This document shows positions 52,214-60,133 of a stretch of 64,000 bases of DNA, piece after piece. Positions within the stretch are counted from its first letter, which is position 1. Each line of letters begins with the position of its first letter. The position numbers and the translations under genes are program-made. Origin of the DNA: RCIO01 sp035555795 (GTDB lineage Bacteria > Pseudomonadota > Alphaproteobacteria > Rhizobiales > Rhizobiaceae); assembly GCA_035555795.1 (NCBI GenBank), contig DATMGE010000073.1:1-64000 (forward strand). The letters run 5' to 3'. The notes below the pieces were generated by a model. That model had not been told where the DNA came from. It saw only the letters and a list, made by a program, of their open reading frames with translations, and did no database searches.

Positions 52214-52315
52214 AGCGTGCCGCGATCTTTCAGATTCGCTTTCCACGCTTAGATCTTTGTTTTTACGCATGTCTTTATCCCGAACCGGTTCTCACTTTCG
52301 GGAGACCTGCTCTAG
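52211..52315 (+). repeat. Rhizobiales-type dispersed intergenic repeat
   Basis: The unit starts TAAAGCGTGCCGCGATC at the transferase stop codon. It continues with GATTCGCTTTCCACGCTTAGATC and TTTGTTTTTACGCATGTC, and ends with CCGAACCGGTTCTCACTTTC and GGGAGACCTGCTCTAG. The segments TGTTTTTACGCATG, AACCGGTT and TGCTCTAG match a short palindromic repeat seen very often between genes of Mesorhizobium- and Rhizobium-like bacteria. The family assignment is from memory of the motif. Confidence 0.6.
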
Positions 52316-52412
52316 GAGTGCGATACGGGGTTCCGTTCAGCCGGCGTTCAGCGCCGGCATGTATCATATGTCCAGAACGCCACGGCATGCTGCCAGCCAA
52401 GAGGAAGCCGAC

Positions 52413-53240
52413 ATGATTGCGTGCAATGAAGACGATATATCCGTCGCACCGCGCCGACGCGTGCTCGGGGGCCTGTTGGCAATGGCGGCTTTCGCCGTGC
52501 CGCTGGCCATGGCCATCCCTGCCTCCGCCCAGCAGTTCACCCGCGTCATCGTCACGCTGCGCAACCGCGACCGCGACCGCGAGGTCCAGGAACTGTTCAA
52601 CGCCCTGAGCGGCATGGAATACCGGCTGATCGAAGCCTATCAGGACCGGCCGGTGCTGATCCTCGACGTGAATGCACAGGCACTACGCCGTCTGCGTGAA
52701 TTGCCGATGGTCGCACAGGTGTCGCAGGACGGAGTCACACCGCTGCCTGGCGGCGAGACCCCTCGCCCGCAGCAGCCGGGTGGACCGCTCCTCACCTGTG
52801 CGCTCACCATCCGATCCGGCACGAACTTCGATCGCGCGCTACGCGAAATCCGGCGCCGTCTCGACGGCGTGCGGCATGAGATCGTCAGCACTGATCCCGG
52901 CAAGCGCCGCATCGTCATTTCGATCTCCGAGCGCGACATGCCGATTGTCGGCGCGCTCGATATCGTTCAGAGCGCGGTGGTGGTACAGCAAGGCGGCAAG
53001 CCGCCGGCGCCGCAGCCGGCGCCCTCCAGCCAGCGCTACATCGTGCAATATGGCGGCGGCGACCCGCGCCGCGAGATCCGCCGCATTCGCCGCGCCATGG
53101 ATGGCCTGCCCTTCACCATTGCGCGCCATATGGAAGCCTCACGGATGATCGTGGTGGAAACCAATCAGCGCGGCTTCCGCCGCCTGCAGCAGATCGACGG
53201 TATTCGTGTGTGGCGCGACGAACTCAGCCGCCCGCAATAA
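52413..53240 (+). CDS. Exported protein of three subtilase-propeptide (I9)-like domains
   Basis: A 275-residue protein with the ATG at 52413 behind GAGGAAGCCGAC. An APRRRVLGG stretch and hydrophobic core form a Tat-like or Sec signal peptide to about residue 40. Three similar domains follow: about 41-110, 126-193 and 207-270. Each has a first strand (RVIVTLR, ALTIRSG, YIVQYGG), a long basic helix (LFNALSG, IRRRLDG, IRRAMDG), a middle strand and a final V-x-x-V/W strand, the layout of peptidase inhibitor I9 and subtilase propeptides. There is no protease domain. A chaperone or inhibitor for the subtilase at 47044-49803 is the obvious hypothesis. Confidence 0.75.
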   Translation: MIACNEDDISVAPRRRVLGGLLAMAAFAVPLAMAIPASAQQFTRVIVTLRNRDRDREVQELFNALSGMEYRLIEAYQDRPVLILDVNAQALRRLRELPMVAQVSQDGVTPLPGGETPRPQQPGGPLLTCALTIRSGTNFDRALREIRRRLDGVRHEIVSTDPGKRRIVISISERDMPIVGALDIVQSAVVVQQGGKPPAPQPAPSSQRYIVQYGGGDPRREIRRIRRAMDGLPFTIARHMEASRMIVVETNQRGFRRLQQIDGIRVWRDELSRPQ

Positions 53241-53260
53241 GCAAAGCTGCTATCGGTTCG

Positions 53261-53842
53261 TCAGGGCATCCGGATCTGGCGGATACCGCGTGCCAGTTCC
53301 TTCAGTTCCTCCACTGCGGCGTCGGTCATGGCCTTGATCTGCTCGCGGTCGGGCTGGGATGTATCGTTGTCCTGGGGCGGTGCCGGTGGCGCAACCTGCG
53401 TCCACGCATCGCGCTGCATCCGCTCTTCCAGCGTCAGGCGCTCGGGCGGCGCCGCCTCTTTCGGCTTTTGCATTGCTGGTGGCGGCGTTGCGGGTGCAGC
53501 AGGCGTGGCTGCCGCCACTTCGCTCCCACCCACACCCGTGAAGGTGACGCGCGAAGGCTTGCCGTCGCGATAGGCGAGCGCATAGCCATTGGCTGGCAGG
53601 ATGGATTTCAGCACCTGTCCCAGGGATCCGGCGTAACGGCCATCGAGCACACCATCTTCGACGCTTCCGCCGACGATCTCCATGTCGAAGCGTTCGGCAA
53701 GCGCCGCCACGACTTCGGCCCGGGTCGCGCCCTCGGCTACCAGCGTCAGCGACCGCGCGTCGCCTTCGATGGTGAAGGACACGGCCCAGGCGGAGTGCCC
53801 GATCACGGCCGACAGCACGGCCGCCAACATGATGCGTTTCAT
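53261..53842 (-). CDS. Exported hypothetical protein with a secretin-N0/STN-like domain
   Basis: A 193-residue protein with a signal peptide (KRIMLAAVLSAVIGHSAWA). Residues 28-100 (GATRAEVVAALAERFDMEIVGG, LDGRYAGSLGQVLKSIL, YALAYRDG) resemble the short N0/STN domain of secretins and TonB receptors. A Pro/Ala-rich linker and a charged helix follow. It is last in the gspD-peptidase-KLM operon, so it may assist or gate the secretin. It could also be the periplasmic part of a non-standard GspC/B partner. Confidence 0.65.
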   Translation of the reverse strand: MKRIMLAAVLSAVIGHSAWAVSFTIEGDARSLTLVAEGATRAEVVAALAERFDMEIVGGSVEDGVLDGRYAGSLGQVLKSILPANGYALAYRDGKPSRVTFTGVGGSEVAAATPAAPATPPPAMQKPKEAAPPERLTLEERMQRDAWTQVAPPAPPQDNDTSQPDREQIKAMTDAAVEELKELARGIRQIRMP

Positions 53843-53904
53843 CGTCGTCCTCCCTTGTTACTGCGGCCACGCCAGTGAGCTATGCCCGGCAGGCACGGTC
53901 ACCA

Positions 53905-54525
53905 CTATTGCGCCTCCAATGTGGGCATGGAAACCGCTGCGCCGCTCTCATTGACGATCTGGGGTGTGGCGCCCATCGGCATTGCCGGCGCGGCCGGCGG
54001 TGGCGGCGCAACAGCGGAAGGCGTTCGCGGTCCATTCGGCGCCGGCGGCGACATATAAGGCATTCCCGTGGGAACGCCGCCCGCGCTGCCCGACCGTTCC
54101 GGAAACCGCATTCTGGCACGGCCGGCGCTGTTTTCCAGCGAGACCTCGAAGCGGCCGACCTCGGCCAGTGTCCAGCCGTCGCGGCTTTCGCCCTGGCGCA
54201 GGCTGAAGGAGGCAGGCTCGCCCGGGGCGCGAAAAAGGGCGCTGTTGACGCGCGGCGAGCGCACGACGCCGATGAGTTCCCAATCGGGCGCGCTCGCGAC
54301 CGGTGCGGGCTCCGGCGGGGGCGGCTCGATGGCCGGCGGGGGCGCTTCGACCGGCGGCGGCGCAGGTGGCCGCCTGTCGGGGCTGAAAAGCGGCCGCTCG
54401 CGCAGGGCGACATAGTCCTGCGGCAGGCGCGAGGCGATAGCCCGCTCGGCCACGTCCTGCGCAAGCGCGATCCCACCGGCGCCACATACCGACAGGGCAA
54501 GTGCGATCGTCAGGGCGCGCTTCAT
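53905..54525 (-). CDS. GspC/GspN-like periplasmic protein of the type II system
   Basis: A 206-residue protein with the ATG at 54525 overlapping the gspM stop (ATGA). A signal peptide or anchor (KRALTIALALSVCGAGGIALA) comes first. RPLFSPDRRPPAPPP and a long Pro-rich stretch then lead into WELIGVVRSPRVNSALFRAPG and SFSLRQGESRDGWTLAEVG, which match the homology region of GspC/PulC that contacts the secretin. The C-terminus is again Pro/Ala-rich, and no PDZ domain is present. It links the inner-membrane platform to the secretin. Confidence 0.75.
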   Translation of the reverse strand: MKRALTIALALSVCGAGGIALAQDVAERAIASRLPQDYVALRERPLFSPDRRPPAPPPVEAPPPAIEPPPPEPAPVASAPDWELIGVVRSPRVNSALFRAPGEPASFSLRQGESRDGWTLAEVGRFEVSLENSAGRARMRFPERSGSAGGVPTGMPYMSPPAPNGPRTPSAVAPPPPAAPAMPMGATPQIVNESGAAVSMPTLEAQ

Positions 54526-55124
54526 TGCTCCGCTCCGCTGCGGAATGCCGAAATGTCGACGCGCAGCACCAGCGGCCGGTCGTCCGTGGTCCATCCGGTC
54601 GTTGCGTCATTCGAAGCCATGCGCCGCCCGCGCAGCGTCAGCGCATCCACGATCATCACCGGTATATCGGTTTCGATCGCATAGAGGAGGTCGGGCAGGG
54701 CCTGCTCCATCACCTCGATCTCGGCGCTCAGCCGCACGCGCTGCAACAGATTGCCCTGCGCGTCATGCGAATCCGCGATCGTCTCGCCCTGCGGCGTGTC
54801 CACCGAGCGCAGCAATGCACCCGATTTCTCGGTGCTCACAGTCAGGATGCGCTGCAATTCCGCCACGGCCAGCCCCGGCGTGTCGCCATAGACCAGCACC
54901 CGACCGTCCGTTGTGGATTTGCCCTCGTCCTGGTCGCGTTGGGCAAGGGCGAGCGCGCGTTCTTCCAGAAGTTCGGTGCGGCGGTCGAGATCGGCAAGCG
55001 CCATTTTCTCGGCCTGCCACCAGCCATAGGCGTCAAACGCCAGGAAGACGGCCGCGCCGAAGCCCAGCACGATCACGGCCAGCGAGGCCAGGCGAGCATC
55101 GAAAATGCGGCGCATGAAGCTCAT
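54522..55124 (-). CDS. gspM: Type II secretion protein GspM (subtype b)
   Basis: A 200-residue bitopic protein: a short cytoplasmic end, one membrane segment (about 12-32, ASLAVIVLGFGAAVFLAF), then a periplasmic ferredoxin-like part with a predicted coiled coil (LDRRTELLEERALALAQRD). VRLSAEIEVMEQALPDLLYAIETDIPVM is the typical late block. The start overlaps the gspL stop by 4 bases. It partners GspL in the platform. Confidence 0.85.
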   Translation of the reverse strand: MSFMRRIFDARLASLAVIVLGFGAAVFLAFDAYGWWQAEKMALADLDRRTELLEERALALAQRDQDEGKSTTDGRVLVYGDTPGLAVAELQRILTVSTEKSGALLRSVDTPQGETIADSHDAQGNLLQRVRLSAEIEVMEQALPDLLYAIETDIPVMIVDALTLRGRRMASNDATTGWTTDDRPLVLRVDISAFRSGAEQ

Positions 55125-56188
55125 TTCAGCGCGCCTCCCGTACGGATCAGCGGCCGCGTCTCGACGACGAAATCGGATAGCGGGCCATCATCTTCGCGCG
55201 TGGCCGCGCCGACCTGCCGCGTCTGCACGAAGCGGCCCGACGATTCCAGCGATGTCAGGACATCCGGCAGGTCGGTGGTGCGGCCGCTCACCCGCAGCAG
55301 CCCGTCGCTCAGCAGGATCTCGCTTGCATGGGCGTGCAGCGGCAGGGCGGCGGCGAGATCGTCCAGCGCACCCAGCGCGCTCACCGCCTCGTTCTTCATC
55401 GCCAGCGCCGCCTGTTCGGGCAGCGTCGCGCCATTGGCAGGCAGGGTCGCATCGCTGATCTTGCGGCGCGCCACATCGGCGCGCAGTTCGAGTCGCGCGC
55501 GCTCCGCAGTCAGGCCCGGAGCGAGCACGGGTCGCACGGCAAGCGCGCCGAGGATGGCGACGGCCGAAAGCGCGACGATCCCCGTCAACAGCACCCTTGC
55601 AGCGCGGTTGCGGCCGACGCTTCCCAGCCGCCGCGGCATCAGCACGACCGGCTTGCCGCCGGCACCGGATGCGACGATCTCCACCTCGCGCGCCTTGCCC
55701 ACCGCAACCCAGTCCAGCAATCCGGCGATACGCGCGCGCGGCAGGATCGACACTTCCAGCCGCAGCTTGCGGGCGGTGCGATCCACCTCCGCCACATGAT
55801 GGCCGAACAGCACTTCGGCCGGCGGAATGGGCGACAACGCCGACAGGCGCGAAGCGACGATGCCGTCGACATGGCTCGCGGCCTCCAGCGGCAATTCCAG
55901 CCGCCGCTCGATCGTCCAGGCCGCCGGCACGGTGATGGTCACCGATCGCCCTTCGACCAGCGCGGCGATGCGGGCCTTGCTGTCGGCTGCGTCCGCATGC
56001 AACGGCAACGTCAACGACGCGGCTTTTGCCTGCCCACCGCGGACAGACACGGTGCCGCCGTCGCCTGTAAGGGCAAGCGATACGGCGCGCCCCGGGCGAC
56101 CCGCGCGGGCCATCTCGGCAACCAGCGCTGCCGGTCCGTCGATCCAGCCATCGAAGCGTTGCGCCCATGTGGCGACTGCGCCCGCCAT
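55121..56188 (-). CDS. gspL: Type II secretion protein GspL (PilN-domain)
   Basis: A 355-residue protein. The N-terminal part (to about 205) is an actin-like fold with a segment TVPAAWTIERRLELPLEAASHVDGIVASRLSALSPIPPAEVLFGH. A single membrane segment (about 214-236, VLLTGIVALSAVAILGALAV) follows, then a PilN-like periplasmic domain. GspL docks the GspE ATPase and binds GspM. The ATG at 56188 is favoured (GGGGTGGGAT upstream); a GTG at 56251 is possible. Confidence 0.84.
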   Translation of the reverse strand: MAGAVATWAQRFDGWIDGPAALVAEMARAGRPGRAVSLALTGDGGTVSVRGGQAKAASLTLPLHADAADSKARIAALVEGRSVTITVPAAWTIERRLELPLEAASHVDGIVASRLSALSPIPPAEVLFGHHVAEVDRTARKLRLEVSILPRARIAGLLDWVAVGKAREVEIVASGAGGKPVVLMPRRLGSVGRNRAARVLLTGIVALSAVAILGALAVRPVLAPGLTAERARLELRADVARRKISDATLPANGATLPEQAALAMKNEAVSALGALDDLAAALPLHAHASEILLSDGLLRVSGRTTDLPDVLTSLESSGRFVQTRQVGAATREDDGPLSDFVVETRPLIRTGGALK

Positions 56189-56254
56189 ATCCCACCCCTG
56201 TCGGCCTGCAAGGCCATGCCTGACGGCCTGTCGCGATCCATCAGATCGCACGCC

Positions 56255-57121
56255 CTACTTTATCTCATCCGGAACCCGGCGCCAGTCGACCACGCGATAG
56301 GGCGCATTGTCTTCCGGCGAAATGATGACCACAGCCTCATAGTTCTCCGCATAGCCCGACGACAGGCGCGCCGACAGCGTCACCCGCCAGGAGATCGCCT
56401 GTTCGGCCGTATGATAGTTCACCTGGCTGAGCGTCGCCTCCATCTGCTGGTAGGAGATGCGCCCCTGCCGATAGGCCCTTATCGTCGTGACGATCGAGGG
56501 CGGCAGGTCGGGAATCGCCGCGAGAAGCCGGTCGTCCAGCGCATTCACACGCACGCCTTCATAGCCCGACGAGACGGTGAAGTATTGTTCTGCCGCCACC
56601 GCGACCTCGTCCGGCAGTTCGGCCACGGCGGTGAGCTCGGCAACCGATTGCAGCAGCCGGCGACCGGCGGCCTGTTGCGGCGCAGCCGGTCCGCGCGTGC
56701 CGCGGTCGCGGATGATTTCGTCGGCGACCCGCCGCGCCAGCGCATCGGAAGCCCCCGCGGCGCGCAAGCCGCCGACGACGAGCGGGCGCGCGGCGGTATT
56801 GAGGTCGATCCGCCATGCTTCATTGACGGCCGACACGCCGACATTGCCGGTATCGAGTTCCAGATCGCCCTGCACCGTGTCCGGCAGGCTGCCCAACCCT
56901 CCCTCCGGACCGGCGCGGACCAGGGCGGCGGCCATGGCAAGCCCTCCATCGGCCAGCACGCGGATCGCCGCCTTGTCCTCCGTCGCGCGCACGCTGGCCA
57001 CGACGCCGCTCATATGCAGGCGCAGCACCACGGCGAGGAAAGCGAGGAAGATCAGGATCCACAGCACGGAGACGAGAATGACGCCGCGCCGCCGATGCCG
57101 CATCGTGCCGGAAGAGATCAT
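56255..57121 (-). CDS. gspK: Type II secretion minor pseudopilin GspK
   Basis: A 288-residue pseudopilin, the largest tip component. The leader HRRRG is followed by VILVSVLWILIFLAFLAVVL, without Glu at +5, as is usual for GspK. The body has the helical insertion typical of GspK (IDLNTAARPLVVGGLRAAGASDALARRVADEI) and the ALDDRLLAAIPDLPPS helix-hairpin-helix-like segment. The start overlaps the prepilin peptidase stop (ATGA). It caps the pseudopilus. Confidence 0.87.
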   Translation of the reverse strand: MISSGTMRHRRRGVILVSVLWILIFLAFLAVVLRLHMSGVVASVRATEDKAAIRVLADGGLAMAAALVRAGPEGGLGSLPDTVQGDLELDTGNVGVSAVNEAWRIDLNTAARPLVVGGLRAAGASDALARRVADEIIRDRGTRGPAAPQQAAGRRLLQSVAELTAVAELPDEVAVAAEQYFTVSSGYEGVRVNALDDRLLAAIPDLPPSIVTTIRAYRQGRISYQQMEATLSQVNYHTAEQAISWRVTLSARLSSGYAENYEAVVIISPEDNAPYRVVDWRRVPDEIK

Positions 57122-57675
57122 GGCGGGGGGAACCATGCCCAGACGATGATAGCGGCGGGCGCGAGGAAGGTGCCGAAGGGAAGGCGCGTCGCGGCCCGCA
57201 GCCGCCTGCCCTTCCGCCAGGCGCGTATCGCCGCGAAAAGGATCGCTGCGAGCGAAGCGAGCATCAGTTGCATCGCCACGCCCCATGGTCCGACGAGGAC
57301 CGCCGACGCGCCGACGAGCTTGACGTCGCCGAAACCGAGGACATCGGTGCCGCGCAGCCACCCATAGGCCCATGTCGACAGGAAAAGCGCTGCGGCGGTC
57401 ACCACACCGAGAGCAAGCGCCCATGCGGCGTCGCGCATCGACGCTCCCTCGCCCAGTTGCACCGCCAAGGCCACAAGCGCCATCGCGCCGACACCCCAAT
57501 CGGGTATGGTCATGGCGGCGAGGTCTTCTACCGCGATCAGCGCCGCCAGAATGCACAGGACCAGCCCCGCCGCGATCTTCCATGCCGGCCAGCCGAACGC
57601 CGCCGGCGCGAGCGACGCCGCCAGCACCAGCGCGAAAAGCGCTGCCGCCCTCAGGCGCGGCGCGCGCCAGATCAT
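57118..57675 (-). CDS. Prepilin peptidase, short form (A24 family)
   Basis: A 185-residue membrane peptidase with about six segments. The two catalytic aspartates are in AAMTIPDW and GFGDVKL (the GxGD motif). The protein lacks the N-terminal methyltransferase domain and the zinc cysteines of full-length GspO/PilD, so it resembles the compact CpaA-type peptidases. It lies between gspD and gspK with 4-base overlaps on both sides. It should cleave the leaders of GspG, H, I, J and K. Confidence 0.88.
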   Translation of the reverse strand: MIWRAPRLRAAALFALVLAASLAPAAFGWPAWKIAAGLVLCILAALIAVEDLAAMTIPDWGVGAMALVALAVQLGEGASMRDAAWALALGVVTAAALFLSTWAYGWLRGTDVLGFGDVKLVGASAVLVGPWGVAMQLMLASLAAILFAAIRAWRKGRRLRAATRLPFGTFLAPAAIIVWAWFPPP

Positions 57676-59891
57676 TCGATCAGCGTATTGACCGGTCGCG
57701 GCAGCGGCAGCGGTCGCGAGGGGGTGTTCATGATGCGAAGCTGCGAGCGCATCTGCTCGGCGACGGTCTGCGCATCATAAGTATCGCGGATCACCTGCGC
57801 GCGGATCATCACGATGAGCTCGGTGCGCGTGGCATAATTGGTCGTGTTGCGGAAGGCGCCGCCGATGACGGGGATTTCGCCCAGCACCGGGATGCCGCTG
57901 CGGCCCTTGTCCTGCTTCTCGCTGATCAGGCCACCAAGCAGCACGGTCTGGCCACTGGACACTGCCACGGTCGAATCCACCTTGCGCTGCGAGATGGTCG
58001 GCGTAAGCGATTGCGCGCCGCCCAATACGGCGCTGATCTCCTGCTCGATCTTCAGGTTGATCGTGCCGTTGGCAGTGATGCGCGGCAGCACGCGCAGGAT
58101 CACGCCAGTGTCCCGAAACTCGACATTGTTGACCACCGGCGCATCCGGATTGGTCACCGACTGCGCGGTGCGGGTTACGATTGGCACCTCGTCGCCCACC
58201 TGCAGCGTGGCGGGCTTGTTGTCCATCACCACGACCGAGGGGGAAGAGAGCACCTTGACCTCGGTGATGCCGCGCAGCGCATCCAGCACCACACGCGGAT
58301 CGGTCTCGGGGCCGATAAGCAGGTTGAAGCCCGGCAGCACCCGGCCGATGGCGGCTGTCGTCGTGCTGCGGAAATTGCCGATCGAGCCGGAATTGTTCTT
58401 GAGGAAGAACTGCACGCCGTAGCGCAGGTCGTTGGTCAGCGAGACTTCTGCGATCGTCGCCTCGATCGCCACCTGGGCGGATGGCCGGTCGAGCGCTGCG
58501 ATCGCCTGTTCGACCAGGCGCTGCTGGTCGGGCCGGGCATAGATGAGGAGGGTGTTATTGTCCGGATTGGCGGTGATGCGCACACCCTCGGCGGAACGCT
58601 GGCCGCCGCTGCTCCCGCCCCCGATGGGCGAGCCGCCGGTGATCGGCGCCTGATCGGTGCGCGGGAATTCGTCGGCCATGCGCTGCGCGAGGTTGCCGGG
58701 GCTGGCATCGACGCCCGACAGGGCGCTGGCCTGCTGGATGCCAGGCTCGGCGTCAGGCGGAAACTGCGCTCCCGGATCCTCACCTGTCGATGCTTCGCCG
58801 AGGAAAATCTCGTTGACCATGCCGGCCAGCCGCCGAGCATCGACATGCTGCACCTGATAGACGCGCAGGTTGGAGGCCGATGCGGCCGCCCCGTCGAGAC
58901 GCTCGATCCAGGTCGCGGCCCGCTGCAGCATGGTGCGCGACTTCGCCACCACCAGCAGCGAATTGCTGCGATCGATCGGCTGGACGCGGATCGTGTTGCT
59001 GCCGCGTCCGCCCTGCCCCAGATCCAGCACCCGGCTGAGCTCCGGCATCATGGCCGAAGCGCTGGAATTCTGCACCGGGAAGATGCCGACCGACTGATCC
59101 TTCAGCCAGTCCTGGTCGAAGGATTTCGCCGCCTCGATCGCCGCGCCGCGCTCCTGCGCCGTGCCCTGGAAGATCAGCGCGTTGCGGCCCGGATCCTCGC
59201 GCACCATGCCGGAGCGGGCGACGAAGTTTTCCAGCAGCGGCAGCACGGTGCTGGCCGAGACGTGGCGCAGCGGCAGCACCGTCACGCCATAGCCGGGCGA
59301 GATCGTCACGTTCTGGTCGAGCTCGGCCACGCCCAGCGCCTCGGTTGCCGGCATCAGCCGCAGCCGGTCGCCCTCGCGCACCATCACCACGCCATTGGCG
59401 CGCAGCGAGCCCTCGAACATGCGCAATATGTCCTCGGCCGGCGTCGGCCTGGACGTGATGATCGACACCCTGCCTGTGGCCCGCTCGTCCAGCGTGTAGC
59501 TGATGCCCAGCACCTCGCCGAGCACCGAGCGCGCCGCGACCGAAATGTCGGCATTTTCGAGATTGACCTCGAACTCCTCGCCCCTGAGACGTTCGAGCGA
59601 ACGGCGCTCGCCTGTCGTCAGAGTCGTTTCGGCACCGTAATAGACCGCCCCGCCGCGACGTCTTTCATTGCCGCCGCCGAAACCCATTCTGGAAAAGAAG
59701 CCGCCGCCCTTCGGATCCCGCGCCGAGAGATCCGCATTGCGCACCTTGTCGAGCGGGTCGGGACGCTGCGCGGTTTCCTCCAGATAGGTGGAATTGCAGG
59801 ATGTCATCAGGACGGCCGCGGCGATGAAAAGCGCAAGGTGAGCGAAAAACCGCCTGACCGCCCCCGCTTCGCCTGGCCGACGCAAACTCAA
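57672..59891 (-). CDS. gspD: Type II secretion outer-membrane secretin GspD (lipoprotein form)
   Basis: A secretin of about 739 residues. A lipobox (VLMTSC) follows the signal peptide, so it should be lipidated. N0 to N3 domains cover about residues 90-440 (EEFEVNLENADISVAARSVLGEVLGISYTLDE is N0), with a Ser/Gly-rich linker in N3 (GGSPIGGGSSGG). The secretin core (about 470-690) has VKVLSSPSVVVMDNKPATLQVGDEVP and the GLISEKQDKGRSGIPVLGEIPVIGGAF gate. No ATG suits the start; TTG at 59891, behind TGAGGG, is best. It is the first gene of its operon. Confidence 0.91.
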   Translation of the reverse strand: MSLRRPGEAGAVRRFFAHLALFIAAAVLMTSCNSTYLEETAQRPDPLDKVRNADLSARDPKGGGFFSRMGFGGGNERRRGGAVYYGAETTLTTGERRSLERLRGEEFEVNLENADISVAARSVLGEVLGISYTLDERATGRVSIITSRPTPAEDILRMFEGSLRANGVVMVREGDRLRLMPATEALGVAELDQNVTISPGYGVTVLPLRHVSASTVLPLLENFVARSGMVREDPGRNALIFQGTAQERGAAIEAAKSFDQDWLKDQSVGIFPVQNSSASAMMPELSRVLDLGQGGRGSNTIRVQPIDRSNSLLVVAKSRTMLQRAATWIERLDGAAASASNLRVYQVQHVDARRLAGMVNEIFLGEASTGEDPGAQFPPDAEPGIQQASALSGVDASPGNLAQRMADEFPRTDQAPITGGSPIGGGSSGGQRSAEGVRITANPDNNTLLIYARPDQQRLVEQAIAALDRPSAQVAIEATIAEVSLTNDLRYGVQFFLKNNSGSIGNFRSTTTAAIGRVLPGFNLLIGPETDPRVVLDALRGITEVKVLSSPSVVVMDNKPATLQVGDEVPIVTRTAQSVTNPDAPVVNNVEFRDTGVILRVLPRITANGTINLKIEQEISAVLGGAQSLTPTISQRKVDSTVAVSSGQTVLLGGLISEKQDKGRSGIPVLGEIPVIGGAFRNTTNYATRTELIVMIRAQVIRDTYDAQTVAEQMRSQLRIMNTPSRPLPLPRPVNTLIE

Positions 59892-60133
59892 CCCTGAACC
59901 CTCACCCCATGCCGCACCCACCGCGCGACCTGAGAAAACCGTATCCACGCCCCTCGAGCTTGACAACCGCCCGGTGCTGCTTTCTGTTCATACTTTGTTA
60001 ATGGGCGGGCGCCCGGTTGCCGGATAGCCACAGTTTTCGGTCTGCGATTTGTTGTGAACAGTCGTATCCGAAGTGCCAGCCATGAGGTCAACGCGGCATC
60101 GCGCATGAGAATCGTCCTGCGGAATCAGCAGCC

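Noticed and set aside
57372..59897. Plus-strand open frame of 841 codons over gspD
   Set aside because: Antisense to a secretin with all expected domains. No ribosome-binding site or family resemblance.
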